DNA of 64,000 nt from Glebionis coronaria (lineage: Eukaryota > Streptophyta > Magnoliopsida > Asterales > Asteraceae), in contig CM046882.1 in NCBI GenBank assembly GCA_025667525.1, forward strand, positions 502,952,792-503,016,791, in the 5' to 3' direction. The position numbers were made by a program, and so were the translations under genes. Shown here piece by piece: positions 49,440 through 60,488 of this stretch (position 1 is its first letter; each line of letters begins with the position of its first letter). Below the pieces are notes generated by a model, which saw only the letters and a list, made by a program, of their open reading frames with translations, made no database searches and was not told the origin of the DNA.

Positions 49440-49930
49440 AGGTGTAATATCAACTGATGTGGACGGCTATGGTTCAATCCACAGAATTCAAAGAAGAAAA
49501 CATGAGACTAAGTATGGGCTATTCTGGTTCGATCCATACTGGTCAAAAGTTTCTGAGAACTGTCATGTATAGAAATTTATAATCTCGGACTAAATATGGA
49601 TGGCTGTAGTTCGATCCATACTTGTCAAAATTTATGAAATGTCCTGATATGACAAAGGTGAACAACTGTGGATCGGTTCACAAAACATCATTTGACTGAA
49701 AAGCATGAAATTTGACTTGAGAAATGGTGAACGTTTATGGCTGGTTCACCAAGTGATATTTGACTGAAAACATGAATCTGTCATGAGTAAGGGTAAACGC
49801 CTATGGTCGGTTTACCAATACAAAATCTGAACGGCAAAGGTGAACGCCTATGGTCAGCTCACCAAAACGAAAATTCGCTAAAAAGCACATGCGACTAAAT
49901 ATGGCTAGTTATGTACCAACCTTTTACTTA
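49440..49930. repeat. Imperfect leader repeats of L
   Basis: Units like GTGAACGCCTATGGTCGG followed by TTCACCAA, or TATGGATGGCTGTAGTTCGA followed by CCATACTTGTCAAAA, recur about eight times every 50-70 bp just downstream of the PBS. Each is a loose hairpin (GGTGAAC facing GTTCACC, ATGGAT facing ATCCAT). Confidence 0.65.
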
Positions 49931-50083
49931 GTCAAAACTTTAAGAAAACTGACTGATAAATGAAGAAAACTGACTGAATAATACATGAGAAATATGAAGA
50001 TAACAACGCCAAAATCTGGGAAGTTCCTGGTGACTACCCACTAGTCACATGTCAAGTTTTAGAGCCTACAGGTCGAACCTTGC

Positions 50084-50095
50084 GCTCTGATACCA
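50084..50095 (-). other. Primer-binding site of element L
   Basis: The minus strand reads TGGTATCAGAGC, an exact initiator-Met complement, four bases from the LTR. Confidence 0.93.
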
Positions 50096-50099
50096 TAAT

Positions 50100-52719
50100 T
50101 GTAACACCCCACTTGGATAAGTGGACCGTTACGTGTATTTATGGCGTGTCATCAAAGCATAAGGTAAATGTCCTAAAACATTAACTGACCATAAAGGAAA
50201 TATCGGAATCGAACATCGGCAATCCAAACATAAGCCCAAAACATGAAAAATAAAATACTGAATGAAAGGACTAAACAATGTCCAAAAAAGCAGAATAATG
50301 TAAGAATGTATAAAGTAAGAAGTCTGGATAGCTTCCATCCAAATGCATATGCTCTTAGAATCCTAAAAGCGTCCTGGTGTACCTGCCGTTAGAACATGAA
50401 AGGAACTACGGCTGAGCATAACGCTCAGTGAACGGATATAAAGCATGATAGGGAATATACTGAAAGAAACAGGCGATAGAATACTGAAGCTGTAAGACTG
50501 ATATGTAACATGTGGTAGAACTCTGCATAAAATCTGAGAAACCTGGTTCATATATATTGATACTGAAATATAACTATTAATTCTGAAAACATGCAATTAC
50601 TGTATTTTACTTGCCAGAGCTTATATAGGTCATGTGCTGTAACAACCGTGCATGAATAACTAGAGGGGTGACCTCGTCATGCTGTAGAGGGGTGACCTCT
50701 AAATAACTGTGATGGGTGGAGGGATCAGCTCCAATGTGAAGGATGTAGAGCACACACCACATTCACCCTGATAACTTGTAACACAAATAAGCCTAGGATG
50801 CATCCATACGCCCCACTAATAATACTGATAAAATGGCCAAGCTGAGCTGAGTGGGACGATGCAGGATATCACTCTCCTGCATGTGAGTCACGACACTGGT
50901 GCCTCTAGTGCCGTGGTTACGGTACCTCCGTAACTAGTACATAAACTGGTCGTGCTTGTATATAATGCTCAGGCAATTTATTTAGTTATTAACATGATTA
51001 CTGATAAATTTAAACATATACTGGGGAAAACATTTGGCTGAAGACGGGGAATCCTAATCATGCATAAAGGAAAGTCCTTACTGAAAGAACGGAAAATCCG
51101 TACCTCATGTCCAATAATGAAGCTGCAGGATCGACTCCGACTTCACGGATACTACATAAATAATGTACGCGAAAATAAGTTGACTGATGTTTATTTATTT
51201 TACTGCTCTTACTGTTTTCGTTGGATTAAAATTATTCTTGAAATACTGATCGTATATAATCTGGTAAGTTCTGACTGTTCGTAAATATTACTGATTTAAT
51301 GTATTCGGTATTTCTGATTATCGTAAAATGTATACCCCGGTATTACTATACATAGTAACTCGTTATTATTAAAAGTTTCCTATCTTAAAATATTTCCAAT
51401 TTAATATCTTTAAATAAAATTATTTATAAATCATAAGTTTTTAATACGATAAAAATGAAAGCTAGAATTAATTTAATTTTATTAATTAGATAAACAAAAT
51501 TGGATAATATAATTAATTTATTTATATAACTCATTTATAAATTAATTTACCAATTCAATTAATTCGTGGTTCCCACTGTTTTGTTTATTTTCCCACTGCC
51601 AAAGCAGTTTTCCCACTGCCAATGCAGTTTTCCCACTGCTAGTTCATGGTTCCCACTGTTTATATATTTTTCCCACTGTTTCCCAAACACCCCCTTATGG
51701 CGAGTAAACCCAAACACCCCCTGTTACGAAGCAAACACCCCTGATGGGGTTTCTTTTAGATGCGGTCGCTGGACCAGACCCAAGCCGCCCCTGTGTGGGT
51801 CACGACTGGGCAGAGAAGGAACCACCGAGACCTTATGGTCTCGGTTTTATGCATCAACACCCAAAACCCCGAACCCTTAATCATATAACCTCTGTTTGGG
51901 GTGGGTTTGGTTCGTGGCTGGCCAAAGAAAAAGGACACCACGAGACTGTGTCTCGGATGGGAATCAACACACGCCACCAAGACTGGTGGTGTCTTGGTTT
52001 TCGTGCAGCCATCCATTCCGACATCCCCTGTATGGATCGTGAATAAGAAAACAGAAAGAAAGAAAAATGCGAGTGGGATTACCTTGGTTTACGTGAAAGG
52101 AGAGAAAGTAAAAATCAGACGACATCTTCTGTCTGTCTTTTTCTGTCGGCACTCACAAACCCTAATTCCTTTTCTTCTTTTTTTTTTGTTCGCTGTATGT
52201 GTAAAAGGGGAAACCCCCGTTTCTTTTCTTTCTTTAGAACCAAACGGGCCAAAGCCCAATTCTTTCCCTTTTTTTACCAAACGGCCAAAAGCTCTTTTCC
52301 ACTTTTCTCTCTTTTTTTTTACACTTAAATGTCGTGAATACTTGTTTTTATTTCTCGTGTCTTTGTTTCTGAATCGCGGTAATTATTTTTCGTGTAATAA
52401 TACATACGTAATATATTCTGAAACTTAATAATTATTTTCTGAATAATTATTCATTTGTAATATTTAAATAAACTGAGACTACGCGTATTTACTATTAATG
52501 TTTAATTATTTCTGTAAAATAATAATTCGTCTGTAATATTTCTAAGACTAAATACTTCTTATCTGAATAAACTGTAATATTTATAGTATTTATATAAACC
52601 GGGATTGCGTATTTAATTTCTGCGTTTCTATCTCTGTCTAATGATTAATACTTATATAGTTTATCAAAAATTAAACTGCGTATTTAAATATTCTGATTTT
52701 TTTAAATACGGGTTTTACA
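50100..52719 (-). repeat. 5' LTR of element L
   Basis: Partner of 42761-45383, differing mainly by single transitions and a T-run length. The TGAGC duplication follows at 52720. Confidence 0.95.
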
Positions 52720-52724
52720 TGAGC

Positions 52725-53393
52725 ATTATGATGTTTCTAAATGTCCGTTGTCGATTAGTAATATGGGAGTATTATTAAACTAAGACAATTCAAAATAGTG
52801 ACAGAGTATACTTGAAAGTATATTGGTCAATTTTGGATGATATTTGATGGATCAAATATTGGACTTATCCCAACTATATGATTTTACTTTATGGATCTTT
52901 GTCATTAAGTAAATCATAAATAATTATCCTTAGACCTGAGATACCAGAAAACTGCATTGAATGGAGTGCATTTCTGTAAGGTAACCTAGCGCTAAGCGTA
53001 ACTGGTAGCTATAAGAGTTATTTTCAGAAGTGTTGCAAAGTTCATGTGTTTTGCTTGTAGTCAAAATGGGATTTGTTTCCTTCAAAATTTTTTTGAAGTA
53101 TAAATAGAGCTGGGCCCCTTGAGGGAGTAGTAAGATGTTTGTGTGGCCACACCCAAATGTGTTTTGGTAATCTTGCTATATCCGTAAACGAGAAACATAA
53201 TAGTTAATGAAGGAATGACTAAGATCCATATCCTATTAACGTTGTATTTGAAATGAAAGGATAATAATAATGATAAAATCATTAAAAGGTTCTTGTCCAG
53301 GAGACCTTACTCGAGTTGTACTAGTGACATTGCTAGTGTAACTAGACGCTAGTCAATGTAATCACGATATTCGAATTTTGTCCAAGTGGGAGT
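52725..53393 (+). other. Element G 3' non-coding region
   Basis: There is no gene. It continues G after L and ends in a weak polypurine tract AAGTGGGAGT (53384-53393) directly before the 3' LTR. Confidence 0.8.
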
Positions 53394-54190
53394 TGAAAGT
53401 TTATGGACTTAAAATCGATAGTCGTGAGATAGGATCGAACTCGAGATCACGGGATTGCACACATTACGTAAAGGGTTAATGTATTTATTAAATATATTCA
53501 TTATATTTATTAAATCAAACCAAAGCTTAAACTAACGATCGTTAATAATTAAAAGTTAAGTATTAAACGACCGTTATGGAATCAAATAGAAGCTAAAAGA
53601 AGGAGTCAGAAAAGTTCCGGAAACCTCCTTGTGGGTCTTGTGAACTGTCGGCCTAAGGAGGACAAAAGGGAAGGAGAATATTTTGTTTCCTATTAGGTTT
53701 ATATAACTTGGAGGAAAATTTTATCTAAGGCCTATATAAACAAACCTTAGCCTTCATAAAAATCATCACAAATCTCTTTTTTTTTTGCTCTTAGTCGCCG
53801 GCCAAAACACACCCTTTTAGGGTTTTCTTTGTTCTTCGATTAAGCTATTATTATATAGTCCTAGCCCCTCTCTAGGGTTGTTGGGTAGATACTCCATAAG
53901 CGTGGAAGCTCGGTTTGTTCGTGCTAGATTCACGATTAACTCGCTGTATTACGTGTGTACAAGATCGTGATATAGTCTTACTTTAGACTATATCCTGGTG
54001 GTGTTCGTGATTAACCCTAGTTGCTGATTGTTCTGTTGTCTTGTGGATCTTGCTAGGATAAAGGTATGTAACCCTAACTCGGTTAATTATAATTGTGTTA
54101 ATTATGATCTTGTTAATTTGATTCCGCTATATGTGTGCTTTGATCCATATTAGGGTTATTAATAATTGTTATGAACTATATAAACCTGCA
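53394..54190 (+). repeat. 3' LTR of element G
   Basis: Partner of 22752-23549, followed by CATAG at 54191-54195. Confidence 0.95.
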
Positions 54191-54195
54191 CATAG

Positions 54196-54612
54196 TAGTT
54201 GTCAATATAAGTTATGTTTTTTCTTTACCAACCTGTGTATCGCAATCTTTGACTAGAACAGAAGAATCTTACATTTGAAATATCGATGTTGTCATCCTTT
54301 TGGGATACATCATGAATAAACATGTCATTTTTCAAACATATGAACAATCTTTCATTAGATGTTTCAGTTCTTATATTTAGTTATAATATATGGGACAAAG
54401 TGAACATCTTTGTTCCTTTATTTTGAATCATAACATCTCTAATTTGTTAGTTTCATACTAGGACTATAATATATGCTACTCGAAATTGACAGCGAGGCAT
54501 TGTGCAGTATGTTTGTGTGCGTGCGTAATCTAAAACCAAACTGGTATCATTCTGGACAAGTGACTTAGAAATCATTGTAAGGAATTGTAAAGGTGTTTGT
54601 AAAGACCATTTA
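54196..54612. other. Unassigned DNA between G and K
   Basis: About 400 bp of A/T-rich sequence with no ORF or repeat that I can identify. Before G inserted it was contiguous with 22746. Confidence 0.6.
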
Positions 54613-54937
54613 TGTTAGAATATTAGGAGTAATATTAAACATAGGTTAGGGACTTAAGTGTACTTTGTAATATAGATTAGGAATAAACTTGTATTAGGAA
54701 GGTGCCTACCCCCTCATCTCTATAAATAGGGATGAGGGGGATCCTAGTTCATTGTATTCTTCTTCCTCAATGTAGACTTTATTAGGGTTATTAATAAAGA
54801 GGTAGTTGAGGGTATACCGTGTGCATATATTTGTCGGTTCTTTGTAGTCTCGTGTTCGCTACTTGTGCTCGATACAACTCGCGATCTAGCGGTTCCGCGT
54901 TATTGAACTTCGGGTTTGTTGTCGGTATTGTACAACA
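54613..54937 (+). repeat. 5' LTR of copia-like element K
   Basis: TGTTAGAATATTAGG to TTGTACAACA, 325 bp, with a TATAAATAGG box at about 54720 and a polyadenylation-like AATAAAG at about 54793. The PBS TGGTATTAGATC follows at 54940-54951. About 300 bp of leader run on to the insertion of J; no coding part of K is left in the window. Confidence 0.8.
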
Positions 54938-56148
54938 AGTGGTATTAGATCTACAGGTAAATGTGGTCTCCGAAATTCGAGTCCTAGATCGAAGTATCGA
55001 ATTCGTTCGAGGTTTATATGATCGAGTGTAAAGGAAAGGTTTTAAGTTTCGAGGATTTTCGAATCGTCTTTGTCTTTTTTGGAGGAACAGCGATCGACGA
55101 GAAAAACACAAGAGATCTTAGGAATCTTTTTATAACCGACGTGAAGGTATTGGTTTGCTTGGGGTTTTCAAGTTAGCGGTCAGGTTTGCTTGTTCGAAAT
55201 CGAGGTTTTAGGGTTCTCTAATAAATTCGATTTGCAAGAAGGGTTTGATATAAGCTATTTTAGTTAGATCCATTATATCATAAAACAATCAATATATGCA
55301 ATTAGTGTATCAATTTTGCCTTGTATATGCTTGTTTCTTGTTTTTATGTGTGTAGGTACCAAGATCGCGAAAATCGGCAAAAACCGGCACGAGTTTGAAG
55401 AAAAAGATTGAAGAAGCCAAAATCGAGCTCGACTTGAGTGGATTTAATATTAATTGGGCCAAGTGGGACCCACATTTGGGAAATGGGCTTAAAAGCCCAT
55501 TTAAAGGAGTATTATTTACTTTTGAAATTAAAGTCCGACACTTGGTCCATTTGATTTGATATACGGATGGGAAATGTAATTTGGGCCAAAAGCCCAAAGT
55601 CCTCAAACAAGTAATGGATGGAGTCATTCTAATGGGCTTTAGGGTTTGATTAAACTAAAGAATTGTGATCAGTCAAACGTGTATAAAACACGTTACATTC
55701 TCACCATTTACTTTTTCTCATAAACGAATAAACATGTACACAACCACACACGTTTTCCCACTTTTCACAACTTTCCAAATAAATAAATAAAACCGACTCT
55801 TACCCACTCATCTTCATTTACCATTTCACACTTATCCACCACAACCTTTCACACACATGTTTAGTTTCTCCACGAAATAAATAAATAATATCGTTACATT
55901 CTATGCAACTCTTTCTTCCCCATCTCACCAAAAACCAGTAACTTAATAGTTACTGTGTAAAAAAACCCTAGATCAAATAATCATAAAATTAACATGGGGC
56001 TTTTCTACACACGAGTAATTCAAGTGTGGAGGAATTAAATCCCACAATTTTAAGGAAGAGAAGATGGGCAGAAAGAGCTACGTGGCAGATTTCTACTGGG
56101 TTAAACACATCATTCATCCCAATCATCCAATCAGAAGGCATAAAAGAA

Positions 56149-56200
56149 ACACAACTAGCACACACGGATGCCACGTTGGCAATCCGTGTGCTAGTTGTGT
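56149..56200. repeat. Near-perfect hairpin in J LTR
   Basis: ACACAACTAGCA...CACGGAT (56149-56169) faces ATCCGTGTGCTAGTTGTGT (56182-56200) with a 2-nt bulge, and the loop GCCACGTTGGC can pair with itself. An 18-C run follows 120 bp downstream. Confidence 0.8.
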
Positions 56201-57649
56201 CCTATCAACCATCCGATCAAAACAAACAGGAGAGAGACGATCTAAGGGCCATTATGAAGAAGGAATATGCTGTGAAGATGCGGATATTCTCCCTCAGCAA
56301 GCCTTGGGATGGCTATAACCCCCCCCCCCCCCCCCCATAATACTTGTAATCGCATCCCTTTCTTTTTCATATTGTTATAATGTTTAAAAGTAGTTAGGAA
56401 TTGTATCTTTCTTTTATTTTCTGAATATTGTAATATTTTTAAGTTGAAATATAAAAGTGATTTTTAGATTCAATTTCTAGTCTCATCTATTATTTTATTA
56501 TTACTGTTGAAATATTATATGCATTTCCTATTATACAAATTTATATTATAAGTGAAAGTCACTCAAATAAGCTTAGTTAATAGCTTAATTGAATGATGAT
56601 GAATTGATTGGGATATGAATGCTAAACCCACTATTTAGTTATAAATTTGGTTCGAGTTAAGATTTTTGGTGGTTCGATTTATGGTTCGAGATGGTGATTG
56701 ATGGTAATGGTGGTGATTGTTACGGGTTCACAAGGTTGTTCAGCACAACCTTCCTCTCAAAGGAAATCTCCAAAGGTGCATTTATCTTTTAATTTTCATG
56801 TTTATTAGATAAATCTTAGTTTTAATGATTTCCTGCTTTAAATATTTGGTATGTTTTCTGTTTAAGTCTTTCGATGATTTTAGTTTTAATTAGTTTTTAG
56901 TATGAATGGATTTAAATCTGGTGAAGTAGTATGGTTTTACTGAATTGTGTACTGACTGTTTTATGGTTATGTTATGGTCATGTTTTATATTGTATCACTT
57001 GAATGTTTCCAGTTTGCTTTATTTTAAATAAATCTGTTTAGCTTTTATCTGCTTACTTGACTGATTATTTTGATAAGCTTAGTTTAATTTGTTTAGATTA
57101 TAATTGCTAATCGGTATAAGCTGTTATGAAACTGTTATGTGAGTTTAAGTTTTTATATGGAGTTTTATATGTCTGATTTGATTAGATCTTGATGAATTCG
57201 TTCATGCTAGCTGTTAAAGATATAATGCTTGATAGTCACTGATTTGGTTCCTTTACTGATATTCAGAAAGCTGCTAGGTACCTTTGATCTAATCAGTTTG
57301 TTTTTCACTTGGTTTTGAGTAGTGCTTGTCAGTTTTAGATTTTCTTCATTTTATATAACTAAGTTGTTAATCTGTTATTTACTTATTGTTGTGGTAATTT
57401 AGCTATAGCAGTTTTGTTATTGAGTTTATTTAGTAAAGGTTTGTTTTGGTTTTGGATAATAGTCTGATATTTAAGTTTTAGTGTTACTGCTTTTTGAATT
57501 TGTTGAGTGTCGAATGTTATCAGAATCCATTATTCTGATGAACTCATGATTTGGTATCCTTATCAGACTTTTCATAAAATTTGAGAGATAAGTCACTCCT
57601 GTGACATTTAACCTTTTACTGTCAAAAAGGATTTATTAGCAAAAAGATG

Positions 57650-57720
57650 TCATTCAGAGGTCTCGAACTCGAGACCTCGCCCTTAATTGTCAAGCGTGTT
57701 TGCCAACTGGGCTTCATGCC
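57650..57720 (-). repeat. tRNA-like Pol III sequence, possible SINE fragment
   Basis: The minus strand has AGCCCAGTTGG (A-box-like) and, about 33 nt on, GAGTTCGAGACC (B-box-like), with the latter inside a GGTCTCGA palindrome. It is not a tRNA gene: the acceptor stem and anticodon arm do not form. No A-tail or duplication was confirmed. Confidence 0.4.
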
Positions 57721-58446
57721 TTTTTGATTTAATTTCCCGTTAGTTTATTAATATAGTGATTTAGTCCTTGGCAGTTTTGATAGTTTTATTTTCTAAACGT
57801 TTTTTTCTTCATTAGTTTAAATCTAATTTTTTTTCTTTTATAAATATTACGAATAATAGATATAATATAGCAAAAAAAAATAAAAAAAATGTTTTTATTA
57901 AATTTAAAAGTTTAATGAGTTTATTTTACTTAATAGATCTTTATAATCTTAGATTTAAATATAATTAGTTTTTAAAAATAATAGATTTAGTATAAGTAAG
58001 TTTTTATAAAGTTAATTAGTTTTAAAAGTTTAAATAGATTTCTAAAATAGTGTAAAAGTCATTTTTATTAAATAGTTTAATTTTTATAGATTGTTAAATT
58101 TGTTTAAATTTTAAATAGTTTAAATTTTAAGTAATTGTGTTTTTAGATTTAATTAATAGCGGGGTTTACGATTCATGCACTTTAGGATAATTTTAAATAG
58201 TTTAAAATTGGTAGATTTTAATTTTAGTCTAAAAACCGAAAACCAATTCAAATCAATTGTCCAAAACGAAACAAAACGTCTCAAATTCACTCGATCTTCG
58301 TGTACAACGAACTTGGTTCATCACGTGTTTAATTGAATTCGTCAATGGTAATATTAGTCTATTACTTTTTCCTAAAGGTAATTTTCTAATTTACCCTATA
58401 ACGTAATCTAATTATCACTATTCTATCACAATCACATCAAAAATTT

Positions 58447-58464
58447 TGGCGCCGCTGCCAGGGA
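58447..58464 (+). other. Primer-binding site of element J
   Basis: TGGCGCCGCTGCCAGGGA closely matches the complement of the tRNA-Asp 3' end, the primer usual for Athila-type gypsy elements. Confidence 0.9.
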
Positions 58465-58730
58465 TCTTGTGTACGATTCGTTTTCGTGGAGATTTTTTGA
58501 TCGTTGATTTGAAGACCCTTTCCGTCCTCGGAAAGTTTTGTTATTTTTCTATTATATAGTATGTATCGTTTTTCTCGTTTTTTGTGAATAATATATTGTA
58601 TTACGTAGAACAATAAATTTACATACTTTTCAAATAAGGCCTTAGTTGGGATTTCATCACCTAGCTATTGTATTCGAATCCAAAACAAAAATAAAAGGCA
58701 AAATAGATAAATACTAATAAGAAGTTTGAA

Positions 58731-58852
58731 CTCGATTTATACAAACTATAAGGTGGGTATAAGGCGACGTGCTATAAAAAGCCGTCTAAGGAAAAAGGTT
58801 TTTAAGTGCTTTGTGCCACCTCGTTTCCGCGCTTGCTTGTGCGTATATTGAG
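58731..58852 (+). other. Folded RNA leader domain of J, shared with G
   Basis: The outer stem CTCGA-tt-TATAC (58731-58742) pairs with GTATATTGAG (58843-58852), and GACG (58766-58769) pairs with CGTC (58783-58786). The block at 58741-58760 is 19/20 identical to 24189-24208 in the copia element G. It lies between PBS and gag in both elements. The function is unknown. Confidence 0.6.
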
Positions 58853-59115
58853 AGGGGCGACCTATTATTGGTTTGCCGACTCAAGTAGTAATAAATCTTA
58901 TTTTTGTAGTTTACTTATTGAACCTCGAGACGTTTAGGTTTTCACCTATCGTTTCAAAGTCGACCGAGGGTAATTTACTTCCATAGTAGTTATCCTTATT
59001 CCTTGTTTTTTATCAATCATTATTGATTGAGCAATACCAAATAAAATACCAAAAATAATCTTCTTCTTGTCTAATTTCTTTTCTTCAATCCTCTAAATTC
59101 TCGTCTTTGTAGTGT

Positions 59116-60336
59116 ATGCAATTACGTTCTTCTTGTCTTGTGATTGATTTTAATAGGCTTGAAAATATTCCTCGTAGAAATAGAAATCGTCAACAACGAA
59201 TAGTGGAACCCGAGCTTCCACCTATTGTTGTAGAGATGGCCGATAACCAAACAATGGAGGAATTGCTCCGTGCACCCACCGAAGGATATGAGGAAGCAAT
59301 CGTTGTGCCGGCTATTTTGGCGGATCATTATGAGATTAAGACGGGTCTTTTATCGCTCATTCGTGCAGACCAATTTCGTGGCAATGAGACCGATAACCCG
59401 CACTCTCACATTCGGAACTTTCTTCGAATTACCTCGACTCTCAAGTTTAGAGATGTGCCGAATGACGCGATTAAGCTCATGCTTTTTCCGTACTCGCTCG
59501 AGGGTAATGCTAAGATTTGGTATGAGAAAGAACCACCGGGTTCGATTTTAACATGGGATGATTTAGTATCTAAGTTCATGAATTATTTCTTTCCACCATC
59601 TAAGACAACACACTTTAAGAACGAGATCACTAGATTTGAACAAAAAGTGCAAGAATCGTTTGGGGTTGCATGGGAAAGATTTAAAGATTTGTTGAGACAA
59701 TGTCCACACCACGGTTTCTCGGAATTGCATCAAATTAATACTTTCTATAATGGGCTAAATATGATTGAACAAGATTCTTTAAATGCCGCCGCGGGTGGTA
59801 ATCTTTTAAGAAAAACTCCGAGAGACACGTGGTGTATAATTGAGAATAAGTCTAGAGCACAATATTCACGAAACACACCGAGTGTTTCCAAGGTGAACAC
59901 CGAGGTTGCTAGATTGGACTCTAAGATTGACACGATTTTGAATGAGCTTAGGAAGAATCCTCATGGATCCATTAATATGGTTGAGAATGTTTGTGTATCA
60001 TGTGGTGGAGCACATCCTAATCATGCTTGTTTAACCACGGGGTTTGATCAAGCTAGTGCTTTTGTCGCGACGGGAACTTATGGCTCCAACGGTCAAGTTC
60101 CTCGTCAAAATCATGTTGCTCCACCGGGATTTCCACCAATTCAAAATAGGTACAACAATGGAAACAATGGGAATAATTTTAACTGTGGTAACCAAGGGAA
60201 TTATAATCAAGGAAATGGGTTTAATGCTAATCAAAATAATCAAGGTTTTCAAAGCAATAATCAAAATGATTTGTCAAGTTACATTAAATCAAATGAGGCA
60301 AATATGAAAGCTTTACCAAATAACATTCAAGGGTAA
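59116..60336 (+). pseudogene. Element J gag (Athila/gypsy capsid)
   Basis: ATG 59116 opens 406 codons. The gypsy capsid (PF03732-like) is clear at residues ~80-200: DNPHSHIRNFL, LMLFPYSLEGNAKIWYE, SKFMNYFFPPSKT and EIT-FEQ. A short Cys/His group (CVSCGGAHPNHAC, ~295-307) follows, then an Asn/Gly/Gln-rich low-complexity tail. It ends at TAA 60334-60336. The same frame then continues with a Gln-rich coiled stretch to about 60480, so the stop may be a mutation rather than the true end. Relative to other elements here the capsid is well kept. Confidence 0.9.
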
Positions 60337-60488
60337 ATTAATACTTTGAGACTCGATTTTCAAAATACGATTAAAGGGCAAAATAACAAGATTGAGCTTA
60401 ATCAACAAAGCTTAGAACAAAGTCAAAATCGTATGCACCAAAGTTTGGAACAAATTCAAAATAAATTGCTTTCGATGTTTGAGGGATT

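Larger units (their letters stand above)
45476..50083 (-). pseudogene. Element L interior with relics of gypsy RT
   Basis: On the minus strand near 47700-47390 the relic shows PEGFPEIPS, then ELASRVTRTRPYSPNAPP, APFLSIKKAGNVRSYIDH and ITILNRYSFHV. These align with the chromovirus-type pre-RT and RT run ([43 protein letters not shown]). Many stops and substitutions are present, including loss of the invariant GAPV core. I could not find a credible integrase, protease or knuckle. Other contents are the repeats at 48660-49036 and 49440-49930. A Tekay/Del-like origin is suggested by the LTR size and PBS. Confidence 0.6.
42761..52719 (-). mobile_element. Gypsy-derived element L, decayed interior, inserted in G
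   Basis: LTRs of about 2.62 kb (42761-45383, 50100-52719) are flanked by TGAGC (42756-42760, 52720-52724). The PBS at 50084-50095 and the polypurine tract at 45384-45397 set a right-to-left orientation. The interior (4.7 kb) has no long ORF, only a faint gypsy RT. I count about three dozen LTR differences (1.4 %), so insertion is recent while the coding content is old and ruined. Confidence 0.93.
22752..54190 (+). mobile_element. Copia element G, LTR to LTR, enlarged by nested insertions
   Basis: Two LTRs of about 798 bp (22752-23549 and 53394-54190) begin TGAAAG and end TGCA. They are flanked by the 5-bp duplication CATAG (22747-22751, 54191-54195). A PBS follows the first and a polypurine tract precedes the second. 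Between them are leader, gag and pol in plus orientation. H sits in the RT domain (27672-41194) and L downstream of RNase H (42761-52719). Removing both leaves about 8 kb, a normal copia size. About 19 LTR differences were counted (2.4 %). Confidence 0.95.
55246..58439 (+). repeat. Putative 5' LTR of element J
   Basis: The start TGATATAAGC is inferred: it places TATAAAA (55682-55688) 436 bp in, as in insert I. The end ATCACATCA precedes the PBS. There are no genes. Inside are a hairpin (56149-56200), an 18-base C run (56319-56336) and a tRNA-like sequence (57650-57720). The apparent ORF at 56026-56340 is spurious. The second LTR is outside the window, so limits are provisional. Confidence 0.55.

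Noticed and set aside
56026..56340. 104-codon ORF ending in a proline run
   Set aside because: It crosses a hairpin and ends in an 18-base C run within a non-coding LTR.
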